NCBI GenBank assembly: GCA_009602735.1 | Contig: WELA01010465.1 | Location: forward strand, 350,607 to 387,651 | Source of the DNA: Mesotaenium endlicherianum | Lineage: Eukaryota > Streptophyta > Zygnematophyceae > Zygnematales > Mesotaeniaceae | Reading direction: 5' to 3' | DNA: 37,045 nucleotides | Shown: piece by piece, positions 11,296 to 21,957 of the stretch | Layout of the letters: every line of letters starts with the position of its first letter | How positions within the stretch are numbered: the stretch's first letter is position 1 | The notes under the pieces: model-generated | The model's input: the letters and a program-made list of their open reading frames with translations, nothing else | Database searches by the model: none | What the model was told of the DNA's origin: nothing | Program-made: the position numbers and the translations under genes

Positions 11296-12438
11296 ATGTC
11301 TCCAGAACAAGCAAAGCTTTTCTACAAATATTGCAAGCGAAAAGGTCACACAAAGGAGACATGTCCTAAATTGGCTGCCAAAGCTAAAGCACAATCAACT
11401 CATCTCTCTTCCACAAAGTCAAACTCGGTAACAGCACATACCTCTTCACTTCAGGAGTATAGCCTCTTTGTCTCCCTCCTTCTGACTAACAGTCAGCCTC
11501 TTCCTGCCTGGATATTGGACTCTGGAGCCTCTGCTCACGTGTGCCATGTCAAAGAGTGGTTTTCTACCCTCACAGAGCTTACTCCTCTTCAACCCATTAC
11601 TTTAGGGAATGGTTCAGTAGTTCAAGCCACCCATTATGGCACCATCCCTGTCCTTTTTTCTGATAGGCACAAGAAAGAACATCCTGTTCTTCTTCATGAG
11701 GTTCTGTTTGTCCCTTCCTTGACTCACAACCTGTTCAGTGTCATACAGGCTACTGCAAAAGAAGCTCAACTTGCCTTTTCAGGCCATACCTGCACTCTTT
11801 TTAATGCCAACCATCAACCAGTTGGGTTTGCCAAGAAGGTTTCCAGACTCTATGAGCTCCAGTGCAAAGCTCAAAGAGCCCTCCAGAAGTCTCCTCCTTA
11901 TGCTCCTCAACAAGCAGTTTTTACAGCCAATATGACACCCACAGCCAATCTTTGGCATCGCAAATTTGGACATCTAAGCTTCACATCCCACTACAAACTC
12001 CAGCAAGAACAGCTGGTTACAAGCTTACCTCCCAATCTGTTCTCTTCTCATTCTTCTTCAAGTCTGTGCTCTTCTTGCCTCCGAGGCCACCATAGAAGAA
12101 ATTCTTTTCCTGCTCATCAGCACAATAGAGCTGCACGTCCATTAGACCTTGTTCACACTGATATCTCTGAACCTATGCAGACTCATGCTCATGGAGGTAG
12201 CAAATATCTCATCTCTTTCCTAGATGATCACTCACGCTTTCCTATGGTGGTTATGCTCAGACACAAATCTGATGCTCTTCAAGCTTCACAAGAGTATGCT
12301 GCTCTAGTGGAGAATACGCATAGCTCTACTATCTAAGCATTTCGTTCAGATCATGGAGGCGAATATACGTCTACAAAATTCCAACAGTGGTGCTCTGAAA
12401 AAGGCATTCTTCAGCAGTTTACAGTTCCTTACACTCCT
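11296..12438 (+). pseudogene. pol: Copia protease and N-terminal half of integrase, broken
   Basis: One frame is open from 11296 to a TAA at 12334-12336. It holds the degenerate gag zinc knuckle, the aspartic protease motif (WILDSGASAHVC), the pre-integrase His/Cys region (WHRKFGHLS, later LCSSCLRGHH) and the start of the catalytic core (DLVHTDI, then FLDDHSRF). After the TAA the same frame goes on with the second catalytic Asp region (FRSDHGGEY) up to 12438, where the Gypsy element cuts in. The lesions are an in-frame nonsense codon and a large insertion. The gene resumes at 19124. Confidence 0.85.
12434..12438. repeat. Target-site duplication CTCCT, left copy
   Basis: CTCCT immediately before the left LTR of the Gypsy element equals the five bases after its right LTR (19119-19123). 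It lies inside the Copia integrase, and removal of the insertion plus one copy rejoins that region. Confidence 0.95.
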
Positions 12439-12941
12439 TGTAGTGAAACAGATAGATGAAGTACTTAGTGAAATATAATACTTTATCTATTCAAGACAAG
12501 GATCTTTGAACACAAGTGGTAGCTTCTTGAAAGAGAGATGGCTTCTTCAAAGTTAATATATTTCTGGATTTTGGCAAGTACAAGAGTGATTCTGGAATCT
12601 CTTTCTATGTTCTAGCTCTTGTTTATATACTTGCTACATAAGTAATTTCTAGGAAGGTGTATGTTGATGTGTTGGCACCCAACACATCCCAAAACTTGCC
12701 ACCTCTTTCTAGAATAATGTACACATGTCCTTTTGACCTAAAAATGGCACATTTGACTTTTGCCACATGGAGTTCTTCTAGGTCTTTCCTCTAACTTCGA
12801 AAATGCCTTGGAAGGTTCAAAGGACATGAACCAAGTTACTAGAGTACCTATTCACACTTGACTCCACACAATACTACTCCAAATATATTTGAAAACATTA
12901 AAATATATGCAAACTAATATATAATAACTCAAATCACTACA
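12439..12941 (-). repeat. Gypsy 3' LTR (left copy, 503 bp)
   Basis: It is nearly identical to 18616-19118 and to the solo LTR at 30753-31255 (reverse orientation). As the element reads on the minus strand, this copy is its 3' LTR, next to the polypurine tract. Confidence 0.95.
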
Positions 12942-12951
12942 TCACCCCCCC
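12942..12951 (-). other. Gypsy polypurine tract
   Basis: On the minus strand this reads GGGGGGGTGA directly before the 3' LTR. This is the expected position and composition for the plus-strand primer. Confidence 0.85.
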
Positions 12952-13710
12952 GATAGAAAAAGCGACGTCTCGGCGCGTCAAGTCAGGTCTTACACATGTG
13001 GAGCAAACTAGTCAACAGTTTCAAGTCAGATGCCACACATGTGAAGAGGACTAGTCAAAGGCGCCAAGTCAGGTGCTACACATGTAAGGTAGACTAGGCA
13101 AGGTCGTAGGTGGTGTGACCTTATTGGCTAGCCTACTCCTTAATGATAAAGAAAATTGTACAAGTTGGCCCAGAATCTGCCACGAATTCAAAAATTCATA
13201 GCGGCCACAGAACTGCTCCAAATCTGAAAATTCGAGTGCCAGACGGACCGCGTCGGAGAACTCTACCGGGTCACCAAATTTGAGAGCATTCTCATTTCTG
13301 GAGTGTCGTTGAGAGCTGAGAGAGTAGGCACTCCTCCAAATCTGTGCAGAAACTTCTGAAAATCATAAGTCCTTCTATACTTCTCCAAATTCTGCAAACT
13401 AAGTCTCAAACTGGGCGCTGTAAGATGTTCTACCAGAGTCTTGAGTTTCAGAGCATTCCAAGTTCAGGGGAAGGCACAATGTCAGAAGGCATATTCTGTC
13501 CTAACAATGCCAGCAGCCTGACCCCCTTCTACTTAGAGCATCATATCTCTCTCACCAGTGCTCCAAATTGAGCAAACTTGGACTCTAAATGACCGGCTAC
13601 TCATGGACTACAGCCAGGTAAATTTTCAGAATTTATTATGCAGAGACCTATTACCAGTAGCAGTTTTAGTTTTCTGTCCAGAAACTGCGAGAAGAGAAGA
13701 GTGTCTAATG
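12952..13710 (-). other. Gypsy 3' untranslated internal region
   Basis: About 760 bp lie between the pol stop and the polypurine tract. Apart from the 43-bp tandem repeat near the tract I see no coding potential on the element's strand. Short plus-strand frames here are not convincing. Confidence 0.6.
12979..13107. repeat. 43-bp tandem repeat, three copies
   Basis: Copies start at 12979, 13022 and 13065. Each has CAAGTCAG, then an ACACATGT palindrome, then a variant of AGACTAGTCAA. The array lies just inside the polypurine tract of the Gypsy element. Confidence 0.85.
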
Positions 13711-16700
13711 TCAATTTTTCCTCTTTCTTGTTCTTGCAGGCTGCCTCCAAGGGGTCTTCTGCTGCTTCTTGATGGTGGCAGGCTGCCTCCCTGAAGTCTT
13801 CGGGCTTCTAGTAGAGAGACTTGGGGCTGGTCCAAGATGGGGGTTGGCGGCATGGAAGCGCTTCAACTTTCTCTGAACTTTGTCAAGGTAGTGCGCCGCC
13901 ACCCAACTATTCTCCGAATCTGGATATCCTTTCCACTTGATCAAGTATTGCTGCTGTCTCCTGAAATTTCTCATAGCCACTATGTCTTCCACTTCGTACT
14001 CCAAATGATCATCCACTATTGTTGGGGCTGGTGGGGTTGTCACACGTCCTGGGAACTTGTTGTCGGGTTGCACATATGGCTTGAAGAGGGAAGCGTGGAA
14101 TACGGGGTCGATGTGCATAGTCTGGGGAAGTTCTAGCTTGAAAGCAACGGGGTTGACTTGCTGGATAATCTTGAAGGGTCCCAAATACTTGGGAGAGAAC
14201 TTGCTGCCGGCAGGCCTGTTGTTCAGGGAAATGTTCTTGGATGATAGTAACACGTTGTCACCCACTCTGTACGTAATTTCTCTTCTGGATCTGTTCGCCA
14301 CTCTTGCTTGAGCATCTTGCGCGTGTTGTAGAGCTTTCTTCGCTGCTGTAAGGGCTGCTTCTAATGTCTCCATAAAATCTGTGGCTGCAGGTACTTCATC
14401 ATGGCCAGCCGTGAAGCTCAGTGGCGTGGTCGGATGGAAGCCATAGTTGAGGAAGAATGGGGACTCTTGGGTAGAGGCCTGCGTAGTGTTGTTGTAGGCA
14501 AACTCGAGGGGGGTCAAGTACATGTCCCAGTCTTGCTCGAGGGTAGACACGTAGGCCTTTAGAGAGGTCTTTAGGGTACGATTCATACGCTCGGTTTGCC
14601 CATCTGATTGTGGGTGGTAGGCAGTAGACATATCCAGCGATGTACCCAAGTTCTTGAAGAGATTTTTCCAGAAATGGCTTGTGAATCTTGGATCTCTATC
14701 TGACACAATTCTTGATGGTAGTCCATGGAGTCGGAAGATGTTGTCAAAGATGAGTCTTGCAAGTTGTGGTGCTGTAGCCTTAGTCGTCGTGGGAATAAAA
14801 TGAGCCATCTTGGTAAGTCTGTCCACCACCGTGAGTATTGCATTATGGCCTCGAGGTGTCACGGGCAAGTCCACGATAAGGTCCATTGAGATGTCCGTCC
14901 ATTGTCTTTCGGGGATTGGTAGTGGTTGGAGGAGTCCTCCCGCCTTTTGCGATGATGGCTTGATTCTTTGGCATGTGTCACAGCTCCTGCAGTACTCCTT
15001 GACTTGCTTAGACATGCCTGGCCAACAATAAGTCCTAGCTAGAACGCCCGTGGTCCTTAGGATTCCAAAGTGTCCTCCAAGAGGGTTGTCGTGTGCTTCT
15101 CGTAGAAGCAAGAGCCGGAGGTCTAAGTCATTAGGAACACATCTCTGGCCCGTATCTTGCCTCACCCAATAATTGCCTTCTTGCTTCTTGCATGGGTCCA
15201 AGGCTGCTTCTCCGTTCTTGTAGTAAGGGTCTCTTTCATAGGCGGCTGAAAATCGAGCTTCCAGATCTGTCTTCAGGGATACCATCACTGCATTTAATTG
15301 CAGTCTTGAGAGGGGGTCAGCCGGGTTTGTCTTGCCGGGCTGGTACTGAATCGTGATGTTGTATTGTTGCAAGTATCCGCTCCATCTTGCTTGTCTCCTT
15401 GAGAGATACGGCTGCGTTTGGAGGTGCTTTAACGCCTCGTGGTCCGTGGTGACCAGTACTTTGCGTCCTTCAACGTAGCAGCGCCAAACCTTCAAGGCAT
15501 GTACAATCGCCAATGCCTCTCGCTCCGTGGTTGTATAATTTTGCTCGGCTGGATTTAGCTTCCTTGACTCGTAGGCGATGGGCTGCAGTCCCTTGCCTTG
15601 GTCTTGAAGCAGGATTGCTCCTATTGCATAGGAAGATGCATCGGTGATGACGTGGAAGGGCCAATCTGGGTTTGGACTTGGGAGTGTGAGCACCGGGGAT
15701 GTGGTCAATCTTCGCTTTAACTCTTGAAATGCCTCTTCCTCTTTCTCGGTCCATGTATATAGCCTGTCCTTCTTGAGTAGATCTGTCAGGGGGGCTGCTA
15801 TGTGCGAGAAGCCTTGGATGAATTTTCTGTACCAATTGGCAAATCCCAAGAATGACTGGAGTTCTTTCTTGGTCGTGGGGGTTGGCCATTCCTCCACCAC
15901 CGTGGTCTTCTTGGGGTCTATCTTGATGCCATCAGCAGTCACGTGGAGACCTAGGAACTCCACTTCTTGTTTGGCAAACTCGCATTTTGACTCCTTCGCA
16001 AACAGCTTGTTTTGCTTCAATACTTCCAGGACTTCTTTCAAGTGTCTCGCATGCTCTTCAAGGGTCTTGCTGTAGATAAGGATGTCATCGATGAATACCA
16101 CCACAAATCTGTCCAACATGGGCTGAAATATGGTGTTCATCATAGTCATGAAAGTTGAGTACGCGTTGGTGAGTCCAAATGGCAGGACCATGAACTCAAA
16201 ATGTCCATATCTTGTCCTGAATGCCGTCTTCTCTATGTCCGGTCCTGCGATGCGAATCTGGTGGTAGCCGCTCCGTAAGTCAATCTTCGTGAAGTACTTG
16301 GCTCCAACCAGCCGGTCCATGAGCTCATCCATGCGCGGCAGCGGGTATCGATTCTTGATGGTGATCTTGTTGAGGGCGCGATAGTCCACACACATCCTCA
16401 AGGTACCATCTTTCTTCTTGACAAATAGCACCGGGGCTCCAAATGGCGACTTGCTAGGTCGAATGAAGCCATGCTCCAGTAGCTCCTTGATTTGCTTCTT
16501 GACTTCGTCTAGCTCCGTGTATGACATTTTGAACGTAGGCCGAGAGATGGGCTTGCTTCCGGGCTCCAACTCTATCTTGTGGTCTACGAATCTTTTGGGG
16601 GGTAGGCCCTTGGGCAATTCCGGGGAGAACACTTCTTTGTAGTCCTCAAAGACTTCTTGTATCTCCTTGGGAACGGGGCTGCCTTCTTGACTCTCGATGT

Positions 16701-17376
16701 CTTTCTTGATGTCTTTTGGCGTGATCAAGGCCAAAAGAAGCTCGTGTCCCTTCCTCACAAGTCTCTTGAGTTGGAGGGCGGACAATAGTATCTCGTGTGC
16801 CGGCTTCTGGATGTCTTGGGTCTGGATATTCTGGATTGCGCGCAAAATACAGATTCTTGAAGTGATGTCATTCTTGATCTTGATAGTACCGGTCCTCCAA
16901 TCAACTTGGGGGTTGTGCTTGGTCAACCAAGGCGTCCCTAGGATGACGTCGTACTTGCCCAATTGCATGGGGGAGAACACTACTCTATCCTTGAAGGACT
17001 TGATAGAGAGTGCCAAGGGGTACGTCTTCTTGGAAGGGGTAGTATAGGAGAATCCATCGGGCATCATAATCTCCTCGTCGTGGTCAAGAGTTCGCATAGT
17101 AATACCGTGCTTGGTGGCAAAATCTGCAGCAATGAAGTTGCCTTGAGCTCCGCTATCCACCAAGATGTGGACCTTCTCTCCTCCAAGGTAACCTCTCAAA
17201 CTCATTGGGGCTGGAACGTCGTCTTCAACGGGGGTCTCCACCTCACTTGGCGTGTTGCCTTCTCGTGAAGTGGGTCTTGGGGTGGTAGGCTCCTGGCCTA
17301 CCGGCGCTGTCCGTTTTTTGACAACTTTTTGGGGCATGAAAGTGCACGATGGCCCTTTTCCTTGCAATAGAAGCAT
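13711..17376 (-). CDS. pol: Gypsy pol polyprotein with chromodomain
   Basis: This frame of 1,221 codons is uninterrupted. Domains in order: aspartic protease (DSGA at residues 74-77); reverse transcriptase (about 280-470) with [19 protein letters not shown] and the catalytic FIDD at 428-431; RNase H (about 575-695) with TDAS and [13 protein letters not shown]; integrase with an HHCC zinc finger (H761, H769, C797, C800 region) and catalytic D828, D893 and E929; a GPF-type module (about 1060-1085); and a chromodomain (about 1125-1170, YEVEDIV and [15 protein letters not shown]). In this family the chromodomain directs integration to chromatin carrying particular histone marks. The N-terminal ATG at 17376 is probably not the real start: the frame overlaps gag by 79 bp at -1, and expression is best explained by frameshifting at 17313-17319. 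All catalytic residues I can check are present. Confidence 0.95.
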   Translation of the reverse strand: MLLLQGKGPSCTFMPQKVVKKRTAPVGQEPTTPRPTSREGNTPSEVETPVEDDVPAPMSLRGYLGGEKVHILVDSGAQGNFIAADFATKHGITMRTLDHDEEIMMPDGFSYTTPSKKTYPLALSIKSFKDRVVFSPMQLGKYDVILGTPWLTKHNPQVDWRTGTIKIKNDITSRICILRAIQNIQTQDIQKPAHEILLSALQLKRLVRKGHELLLALITPKDIKKDIESQEGSPVPKEIQEVFEDYKEVFSPELPKGLPPKRFVDHKIELEPGSKPISRPTFKMSYTELDEVKKQIKELLEHGFIRPSKSPFGAPVLFVKKKDGTLRMCVDYRALNKITIKNRYPLPRMDELMDRLVGAKYFTKIDLRSGYHQIRIAGPDIEKTAFRTRYGHFEFMVLPFGLTNAYSTFMTMMNTIFQPMLDRFVVVFIDDILIYSKTLEEHARHLKEVLEVLKQNKLFAKESKCEFAKQEVEFLGLHVTADGIKIDPKKTTVVEEWPTPTTKKELQSFLGFANWYRKFIQGFSHIAAPLTDLLKKDRLYTWTEKEEEAFQELKRRLTTSPVLTLPSPNPDWPFHVITDASSYAIGAILLQDQGKGLQPIAYESRKLNPAEQNYTTTEREALAIVHALKVWRCYVEGRKVLVTTDHEALKHLQTQPYLSRRQARWSGYLQQYNITIQYQPGKTNPADPLSRLQLNAVMVSLKTDLEARFSAAYERDPYYKNGEAALDPCKKQEGNYWVRQDTGQRCVPNDLDLRLLLLREAHDNPLGGHFGILRTTGVLARTYCWPGMSKQVKEYCRSCDTCQRIKPSSQKAGGLLQPLPIPERQWTDISMDLIVDLPVTPRGHNAILTVVDRLTKMAHFIPTTTKATAPQLARLIFDNIFRLHGLPSRIVSDRDPRFTSHFWKNLFKNLGTSLDMSTAYHPQSDGQTERMNRTLKTSLKAYVSTLEQDWDMYLTPLEFAYNNTTQASTQESPFFLNYGFHPTTPLSFTAGHDEVPAATDFMETLEAALTAAKKALQHAQDAQARVANRSRREITYRVGDNVLLSSKNISLNNRPAGSKFSPKYLGPFKIIQQVNPVAFKLELPQTMHIDPVFHASLFKPYVQPDNKFPGRVTTPPAPTIVDDHLEYEVEDIVAMRNFRRQQQYLIKWKGYPDSENSWVAAHYLDKVQRKLKRFHAANPHLGPAPSLSTRSPKTSGRQPATIKKQQKTPWRQPARTRKRKN
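17284..17319 (-). promoter_or_regulatory. Programmed -1 ribosomal frameshift signal at gag/pol
   Basis: On the minus strand the slippery heptamer A AAA AAC occupies 17319-17313, with AAA and AAC exactly in the gag codon frame. After a 10-nt spacer comes a perfect 7-bp hairpin: GGTAGGC (17302-17296), loop CAGGA, GCCTACC (17290-17284). The gag stop TAG (17300-17298) lies in the stem. A -1 slip moves ribosomes into the pol frame upstream of the protease, as needed. The module matches the consensus of known -1 sites; that it functions is inferred. Confidence 0.75.
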
Positions 17377-18578
17377 AGTCCAGCCGTCATGAGAGCTTCT
17401 TTTTCAGCCGGGGAGAGTCTTGCTTTCACTCCTTGCTGGTTTCTTGCATCATAAGTGTCATTGGAGGGTCTTCCACTCTTCCGGGCAGCCGCGGGGTCCC
17501 TTTTAATAACTCCGATTTCCATGGGTGTGGGTCCAGATTCGGATGTGGAAGGGGCTGCGTACACCCGCGTCGTCGGTACCCGTGAAGATGAAGGCACGGA
17601 GTGCTTGAAATCCAAGGTATCCACCTTTTGGGCCACTTCAATGATCTTTGAGAAGTCCGTCAAGTCGCGTAACTCCACTTCCTTTGCCACCTTGGGTTTG
17701 AGGCCAAAGATGTAACGGTCAATCTTCTCCTCGAGAGACATGTTGGGGATCTCAAGAGTGAGGGCGTGAAATCTGGATGTATACTCTTGAACGGACGTCG
17801 TTTGCTTGAGATGGTGGAGCTTTCCTCGGGCAATCTTCTCCGCATTGATGGGCATGAATTGCTTCTTGAGGGCCTCACGAAAATCTGCCCATCTTGCATA
17901 TGATGGTGGGGGCTCTTGGCCGAGCATGGGGTGCGCCATAGCTTGATATATAGCCGCTTGATAGTTACGCCACCATGATGTTGCTGCTCCTCTAAGTAAG
18001 GTAACGGCAAAGGGAACGTAGTCCTCCTCGGGTACTTCAAGGAACGCGAGGTACGTCTCCACTTGGTAGAGCCATAAATTCAGGTTGGCACCTTTCCCGG
18101 GGTTGAAAGTGTCGGGTTTGCCGGGCTTGATGAGTTTCCTTGCTCTCGTTGGCTCTTGTGGAGGCGCTTGAGCCGGGGCTGGATTTTGAGCATTGCTCGC
18201 AATAGGGGCAACCATGGCAGCCATAGCTTCTCTTGACGCTTGCACGGTTGCTTCATAGGTGGCCAAGCCCACTTGGTTGTGGACGGTCATTAGGAAGGCT
18301 GCCCACTCATTTGCGGGAACTCCTTGTGGTGGGGTCAACTTTGCTATAGCGGCTGCCACGGGATTTGACGGTGCTCCTCCTTGTGGTGCTTCTTGTTGTT
18401 GCAGATTTCCTTGAGTAGGCTCTCCCATCGACGCTGGAGGAGGGTGTGCTCCTCCTTGTGGTGCTTCTTGTTGTTGCAGATTTTCTTGAGTGGGCTCTCC
18501 CATCGGCGCTGGAGGAGGGTGTCTTGGAGAGGAAGGGCTTCCTTCGAAAGCTTGCTGTTGGTCTTGAGGATCGGCCAT
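17298..18578 (-). CDS. gag: Gypsy gag (capsid and nucleocapsid)
   Basis: 426 codons with an ATG 37 bp after the 5' LTR. The N-terminal part is Pro/Gln-rich and contains two copies of a 25-residue unit (PPPA.MGEPTQ.NLQQQEA). The capsid region has the retrotransposon gag signature ([20 protein letters not shown], then LRGAATSWW and [11 protein letters not shown], then [20 protein letters not shown]). A complete CCHC zinc knuckle, [14 protein letters not shown], lies close to the C-terminus and would bind the element's RNA. It ends in a TAG that sits in the stem of the frameshift hairpin. No lesions are seen. Confidence 0.93.
   Translation of the reverse strand: MADPQDQQQAFEGSPSSPRHPPPAPMGEPTQENLQQQEAPQGGAHPPPASMGEPTQGNLQQQEAPQGGAPSNPVAAAIAKLTPPQGVPANEWAAFLMTVHNQVGLATYEATVQASREAMAAMVAPIASNAQNPAPAQAPPQEPTRARKLIKPGKPDTFNPGKGANLNLWLYQVETYLAFLEVPEEDYVPFAVTLLRGAATSWWRNYQAAIYQAMAHPMLGQEPPPSYARWADFREALKKQFMPINAEKIARGKLHHLKQTTSVQEYTSRFHALTLEIPNMSLEEKIDRYIFGLKPKVAKEVELRDLTDFSKIIEVAQKVDTLDFKHSVPSSSRVPTTRVYAAPSTSESGPTPMEIGVIKRDPAAARKSGRPSNDTYDARNQQGVKARLSPAEKEALMTAGLCFYCKEKGHRALSCPKKLSKNGQRR
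18371..18520 (-). repeat. 75-bp in-frame duplication within Gypsy gag
   Basis: Two near-identical 75-bp units (18371-18445 and 18446-18520) code two copies of a 25-residue Pro/Gln-rich segment. The multiple-of-three length keeps the frame. Confidence 0.9.
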
Positions 18579-18602
18579 CTTCTTGTGCTACCAAAGTGCC
18601 TA

Positions 18603-18614
18603 GCTCCGATACCA
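18603..18614 (-). other. Gypsy primer-binding site (initiator tRNA-Met type)
   Basis: The minus strand reads TGGTATCGGAGC one base inside the 5' LTR. It is the initiator-Met type with the same G variant as the Copia element's site. Confidence 0.85.
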
Positions 18615-18615
18615 C

Positions 18616-19118
18616 TGTAGTGAAACAGATAGATAAAGTACTTAGTAAAACAGAATACTTTATCTATTCAAGACAAGGATCTTTGAACACAAGTGGTAGC
18701 TTCTTGAAAGAGAGATGGCTTCTTGAAAGTTAATATATTTCTGGATTTTGGCAAGTACAAGAGTGATTCTGGAATGTCTTTCTATGTTCTAGCTCTTGTT
18801 TATATACTTGCTACATAAGTAATTTCTAGGAAGGTGTATGTTGATGTGTTGGCACCCAACACATCCCAAAACTTGCCACCTCTTTCTAGAATAATGTACA
18901 CATGTCCTTTTGACCTAAAAATGGCACATCTGACTTTTGCCACATGGAGTTCTTCTAGGTCTTTCCTCTAACTTCGAAAATGCCTTGGAAGGTTCAAAGG
19001 ACATGAACCAAGTTACTAGAGTACCTATTCACACTTGACTCCACACCATACTACTTCAAATATATTTGAAAACATTAAAATATATGCAAACTAATGTATA
19101 ATAACTCAAATCACTACA
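18616..19118 (-). repeat. Gypsy 5' LTR (right copy, 503 bp)
   Basis: It pairs with 12439-12941 and ends next to the CTCCT duplication. As the element is on the minus strand, this copy carries the promoter. A TATATAAA box reads on the minus strand at 18806-18799. Confidence 0.95.
18799..18806 (-). promoter_or_regulatory. TATA box of the Gypsy LTR promoter
   Basis: TATATAAA followed by CAAGAGC lies about 190 bp before the end of the LTR in the direction of transcription. The same box is kept in the solo LTR at 31065-31072. Its position suits transcription start within the LTR. Confidence 0.55.
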
Positions 19119-19123
19119 CTCCT
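19119..19123. repeat. Target-site duplication CTCCT, right copy
   Basis: It is identical to 12434-12438 on the other side of the Gypsy element. A 5-bp duplication is normal for Ty3/Gypsy integration. Confidence 0.95.
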
Positions 19124-20659
19124 CAACAAAATGGAGCTGCTGAAAGATTCAAAGGAACAGTCCAAGAACAGGCCAAGTCTATGCTGGCAAATGCAGGCTT
19201 TATCTCCAAATTTCTGGGCTGAGGCAGTGTACACTGCAACTTATCTGATTCAGGGATCTCCTTCCTCTGTTCTTCAAGGCCAAACTCCATTTGAGGCCTG
19301 GTTTGGATCTAGGCCTTCTGTGGCTCATCTTCGTATATTTTGCTGCCCTGCCTTTGTACAAGTTCCAAAACATCAAAGACATAAATTCTCTGCTGCAAGT
19401 GAACCCTCCATTTTTGTTGGCTACTGTACTGCTTCAAAAGCATATAAATTGTACAATTCCAAGACCAAACATAGTCTAATTTCTCGCGATGTTCAATTTC
19501 ATGAGTTCACTTCTTCAGATTCAGTCCCTTCTTCAAGCTCGTCAGTTCTTGAGCTTACCTTCGATCCAGCAGAGACTCTTCCTCCCTTGCCAAAGGCCCT
19601 TGCTGCTGCTCCTCCTCTTGCTCCAGCAGCTTCAGCTCCTGTAACTCCAGTCCAGCCTGTTCCATCAGCAGCCAACAAAGATAATTTTGCTTCAGAATCT
19701 CCCTGAGACCTTCTTCCTCAGCAGTCTTCCGCCCGTTAGCACCTTCTCTTGAATTCATTCATGAGCATCAATCAGTTCGTGAACCTTCTTCTAGAGTCTC
19801 CACTAGAGCTGTAGCCAAACTTCCCCATTTCTACAAACAGCTCAACTCCAAAGGAATGACTCATGCCAACATCATGGCTTTATCTGCCACTTATGTTTCC
19901 TCAGATCCCACCTCATGCAAAGATGCCATGAGCAGACCAGATGCCTCCAAATGGCTACAAGCCATGCATTATGAACTTGAATCCATAGCAGTCAATCATA
20001 CCTATGACCTTGTTTCTAGGCCTTCAGGTGTCAACTGCATTCCTACTATGTGAATCTTTGTTACTAAAAGGACTCTTGATGGCGACATTGCCAAGTACAA
20101 AGCCAGATTGGTTGCTCTTGTTAACACGCAGAAAGAAGGCATTGACTATGATGAGACCTTCAGCCTTGTGGTGAAATATGACTCCCTCAGGCTCTTCTTG
20201 GCTATCTCCTCAAGCCTGAGTCTCATAGTTCACCAGATGGATGTTCAGACAGCATTTCTTAATGGGACTATCAATGAGAAGGTTTACCTTCTTCAACCTC
20301 CTGGCTTTGCTGACCCTTATGCCCCAGACCATGTCTGCCGTCTCAACAAAGCTCTTTCTGGCCTTAAGCAGGCTCCCAGGGCTTGGCACATCAAGATCAA
20401 TCAGACTCTTCTTGATCTTGGTCTTGTAAAGAGCAAGGCAGATCCCTGTCTGTACACTCTTCCTTCTGCCAGCTCTCATTTATTTGTAGCACTCTATGTA
20501 GATGATCTTGTCATTACCTCTGATGACTTATCTGCTCTCTCTCAATTTAAAGATCATCTTGCTGCTACATTTAAGATGACTAATCTGGGCCCCATTAAGC
20601 AGTGTCTAGGCATTCATATACAGCAAGATTTGACAGCAGGTATCATTTCTCTATCTTAG
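19119..20659 (+). pseudogene. pol: Copia integrase C-terminal part and reverse transcriptase, broken
   Basis: Coding resumes after the Gypsy target duplication with the third catalytic region of integrase (QQNGAAER). It changes frame near 19200 and continues as FWAEAVYTATYL and IFVGYCTASKAYKLYN. A Ser/Pro/Ala-rich linker ends at a TGA (19704-19706). The reverse transcriptase follows with stops at 20051-20053 (TGA where a Trp codon is expected) and 20657-20659 (TAG). Its recognisable motifs are KARLVAL, VHQMDVQTAFLNG, VYLLQPPGF, LSGLKQAPRAW and the catalytic LYVDDLVI near 20491-20515. All are Copia-type. With this many lesions it cannot make a working enzyme. Confidence 0.85.
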
Positions 20660-21920
20660 TCTCACTACATCCAAGAGATCATTCAAAAATTTGGCTTCAC
20701 TGATATGAAGCCCCTAACCACTCCCATGGAGCCTAACTGTCGGCTTACCTCCAAGGACGCCCCTACCACTATGGAGGAGAAGAAGTTTATCTCCCAAATT
20801 CCATACAGCCAGGCTGTTGGCAGCCTGATGTTTGCTGCTACCTGCACAAGGCTAGACATAGCCCAGCAATGTTGCAACCTACATGCATTCACCAAGCAGG
20901 AAGGCCTGGCAAGCTGTAGTTCATATTTTTTGCTATCTCATTGGCAATGACTACACTCTTGTTTACAGCAATCATACTTCAAATATGGCTGTTTATGCCT
21001 ACATTGACTCAGATCATGCAGCCGACCATGAACTCTGGCGTTCTACAGGAGGCTTTGTCTTTATTTTGGCTGGAGAAGCTGTCTCTTGGAAATCCAAGAA
21101 ACTCACCAAGGTGGTCGACTCTTCTACAGATGCTGAGTATCTTGCACTTCACAAGGCTACTACTCATGCACTCTACATCAGGCAGCTTCTCTCAGACTTT
21201 GTTTTTTCTCCAAAGGAGCCTACGGCTATTCTTACAGACTCTAATGGAGCTGTGGTCATCTGCAAGCGAGACCAGATTGAACAAAACAGCAAGACAGTGG
21301 AGACTGCAGAACATATCATCAGGCAAGAATATTCGCTTCTTCAAATCTGTTCGTTGAAGATTTCCACTAAAGAAAATGTGGCTGATGCACTCACTAAGCC
21401 CCTTCCAGGGCCTAAGCATCATTATTGCTGTCAGCATATGCAGCTCAATCTGTCAGGGACTTCTCTTATTCCTCAGAGTTTCCCCACTATCCTGGCCTCC
21501 CCACAGTCCACTTCTCAGGTTACCAAGAAGCGTCCTCGAGAAGACATTGAGACTGAAGTGCTACTGGCTCCCCCCACTAAGGTCCTGGTCACTATTGGCC
21601 CTTGTCTTCCTCCTAGCCCTGTGCTAGTCTTCCAGCCAGCTTCGTTTGCACTCAGCTCCTCCTCAGAATTCCCTCCTCTTCCATCTCTCTCTCAAGTGCA
21701 GAGGAAAGTATCTGTTTCCCCCAACTATCCTCCCAACTCTGTCGCAGCATCCAGGCACAGATGGATTCTTGCAGTCAAGACTCAAGTGGCTGCTCCTCCA
21801 ATGCCTCCATTAGCACCTGCTCAGTTCATTCAGATTCTTCACACAGAGGCTAGACAGGCACAGCTCCTAGAACAATCTAAGTTGGTAGAAGAGACCTTGG
21901 ACTTTGAGCACCTTCGGTAA
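20660..21920 (+). pseudogene. pol: Copia reverse transcriptase thumb, RNase H and long C-terminal extension
   Basis: The reading runs from the thumb (TPMEPNCRL, YSQAVGSLMF) and shifts frame near 20917. It then stays open from 20883 to the TAA at 21918-21920. RNase H is clear: YIDSDHAAD, RSTGGFVFILAGEAVSW, SSTDAEYLAL, LTDSNGAVVICK and VADALTKPLPGPKH. Copia polyproteins usually stop soon after this last motif. Here about 150 more residues follow, rich in Ser and Pro, with a basic KKRPRED motif and a helical end (ILHTEARQAQLLEQSKLVEE). Whether the extension is original to this lineage cannot be told from one copy. Confidence 0.8.
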
Positions 21921-21957
21921 TTTTTCCTACAGATTTCAATAAGAGATGTCCTTGACC

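Larger units (their letters stand above)
12439..19118 (-). mobile_element. Ty3/Gypsy chromovirus, apparently complete, nested in the Copia element
   Basis: Two 503-bp LTRs, each beginning TGTAGTG and ending CACTACA, flank a 5.7-kb internal region on the minus strand, with a CTCCT target duplication on both sides. The internal region has a primer-binding site, gag with a zinc knuckle, pol in Gypsy order (protease, RT, RNase H, integrase) and a C-terminal chromodomain, the mark of chromoviruses. Gag and pol are both uninterrupted. LTR differences number about ten by eye (about 98% identity), so it is younger than its Copia host. All parts needed for autonomy appear to be present; activity is not shown. 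Confidence 0.96.

Noticed and set aside
13344-13794. Short plus-strand ORFs in the Gypsy 3' region
   Set aside because: They are antisense to the element's untranslated region and pol end and lack motifs.
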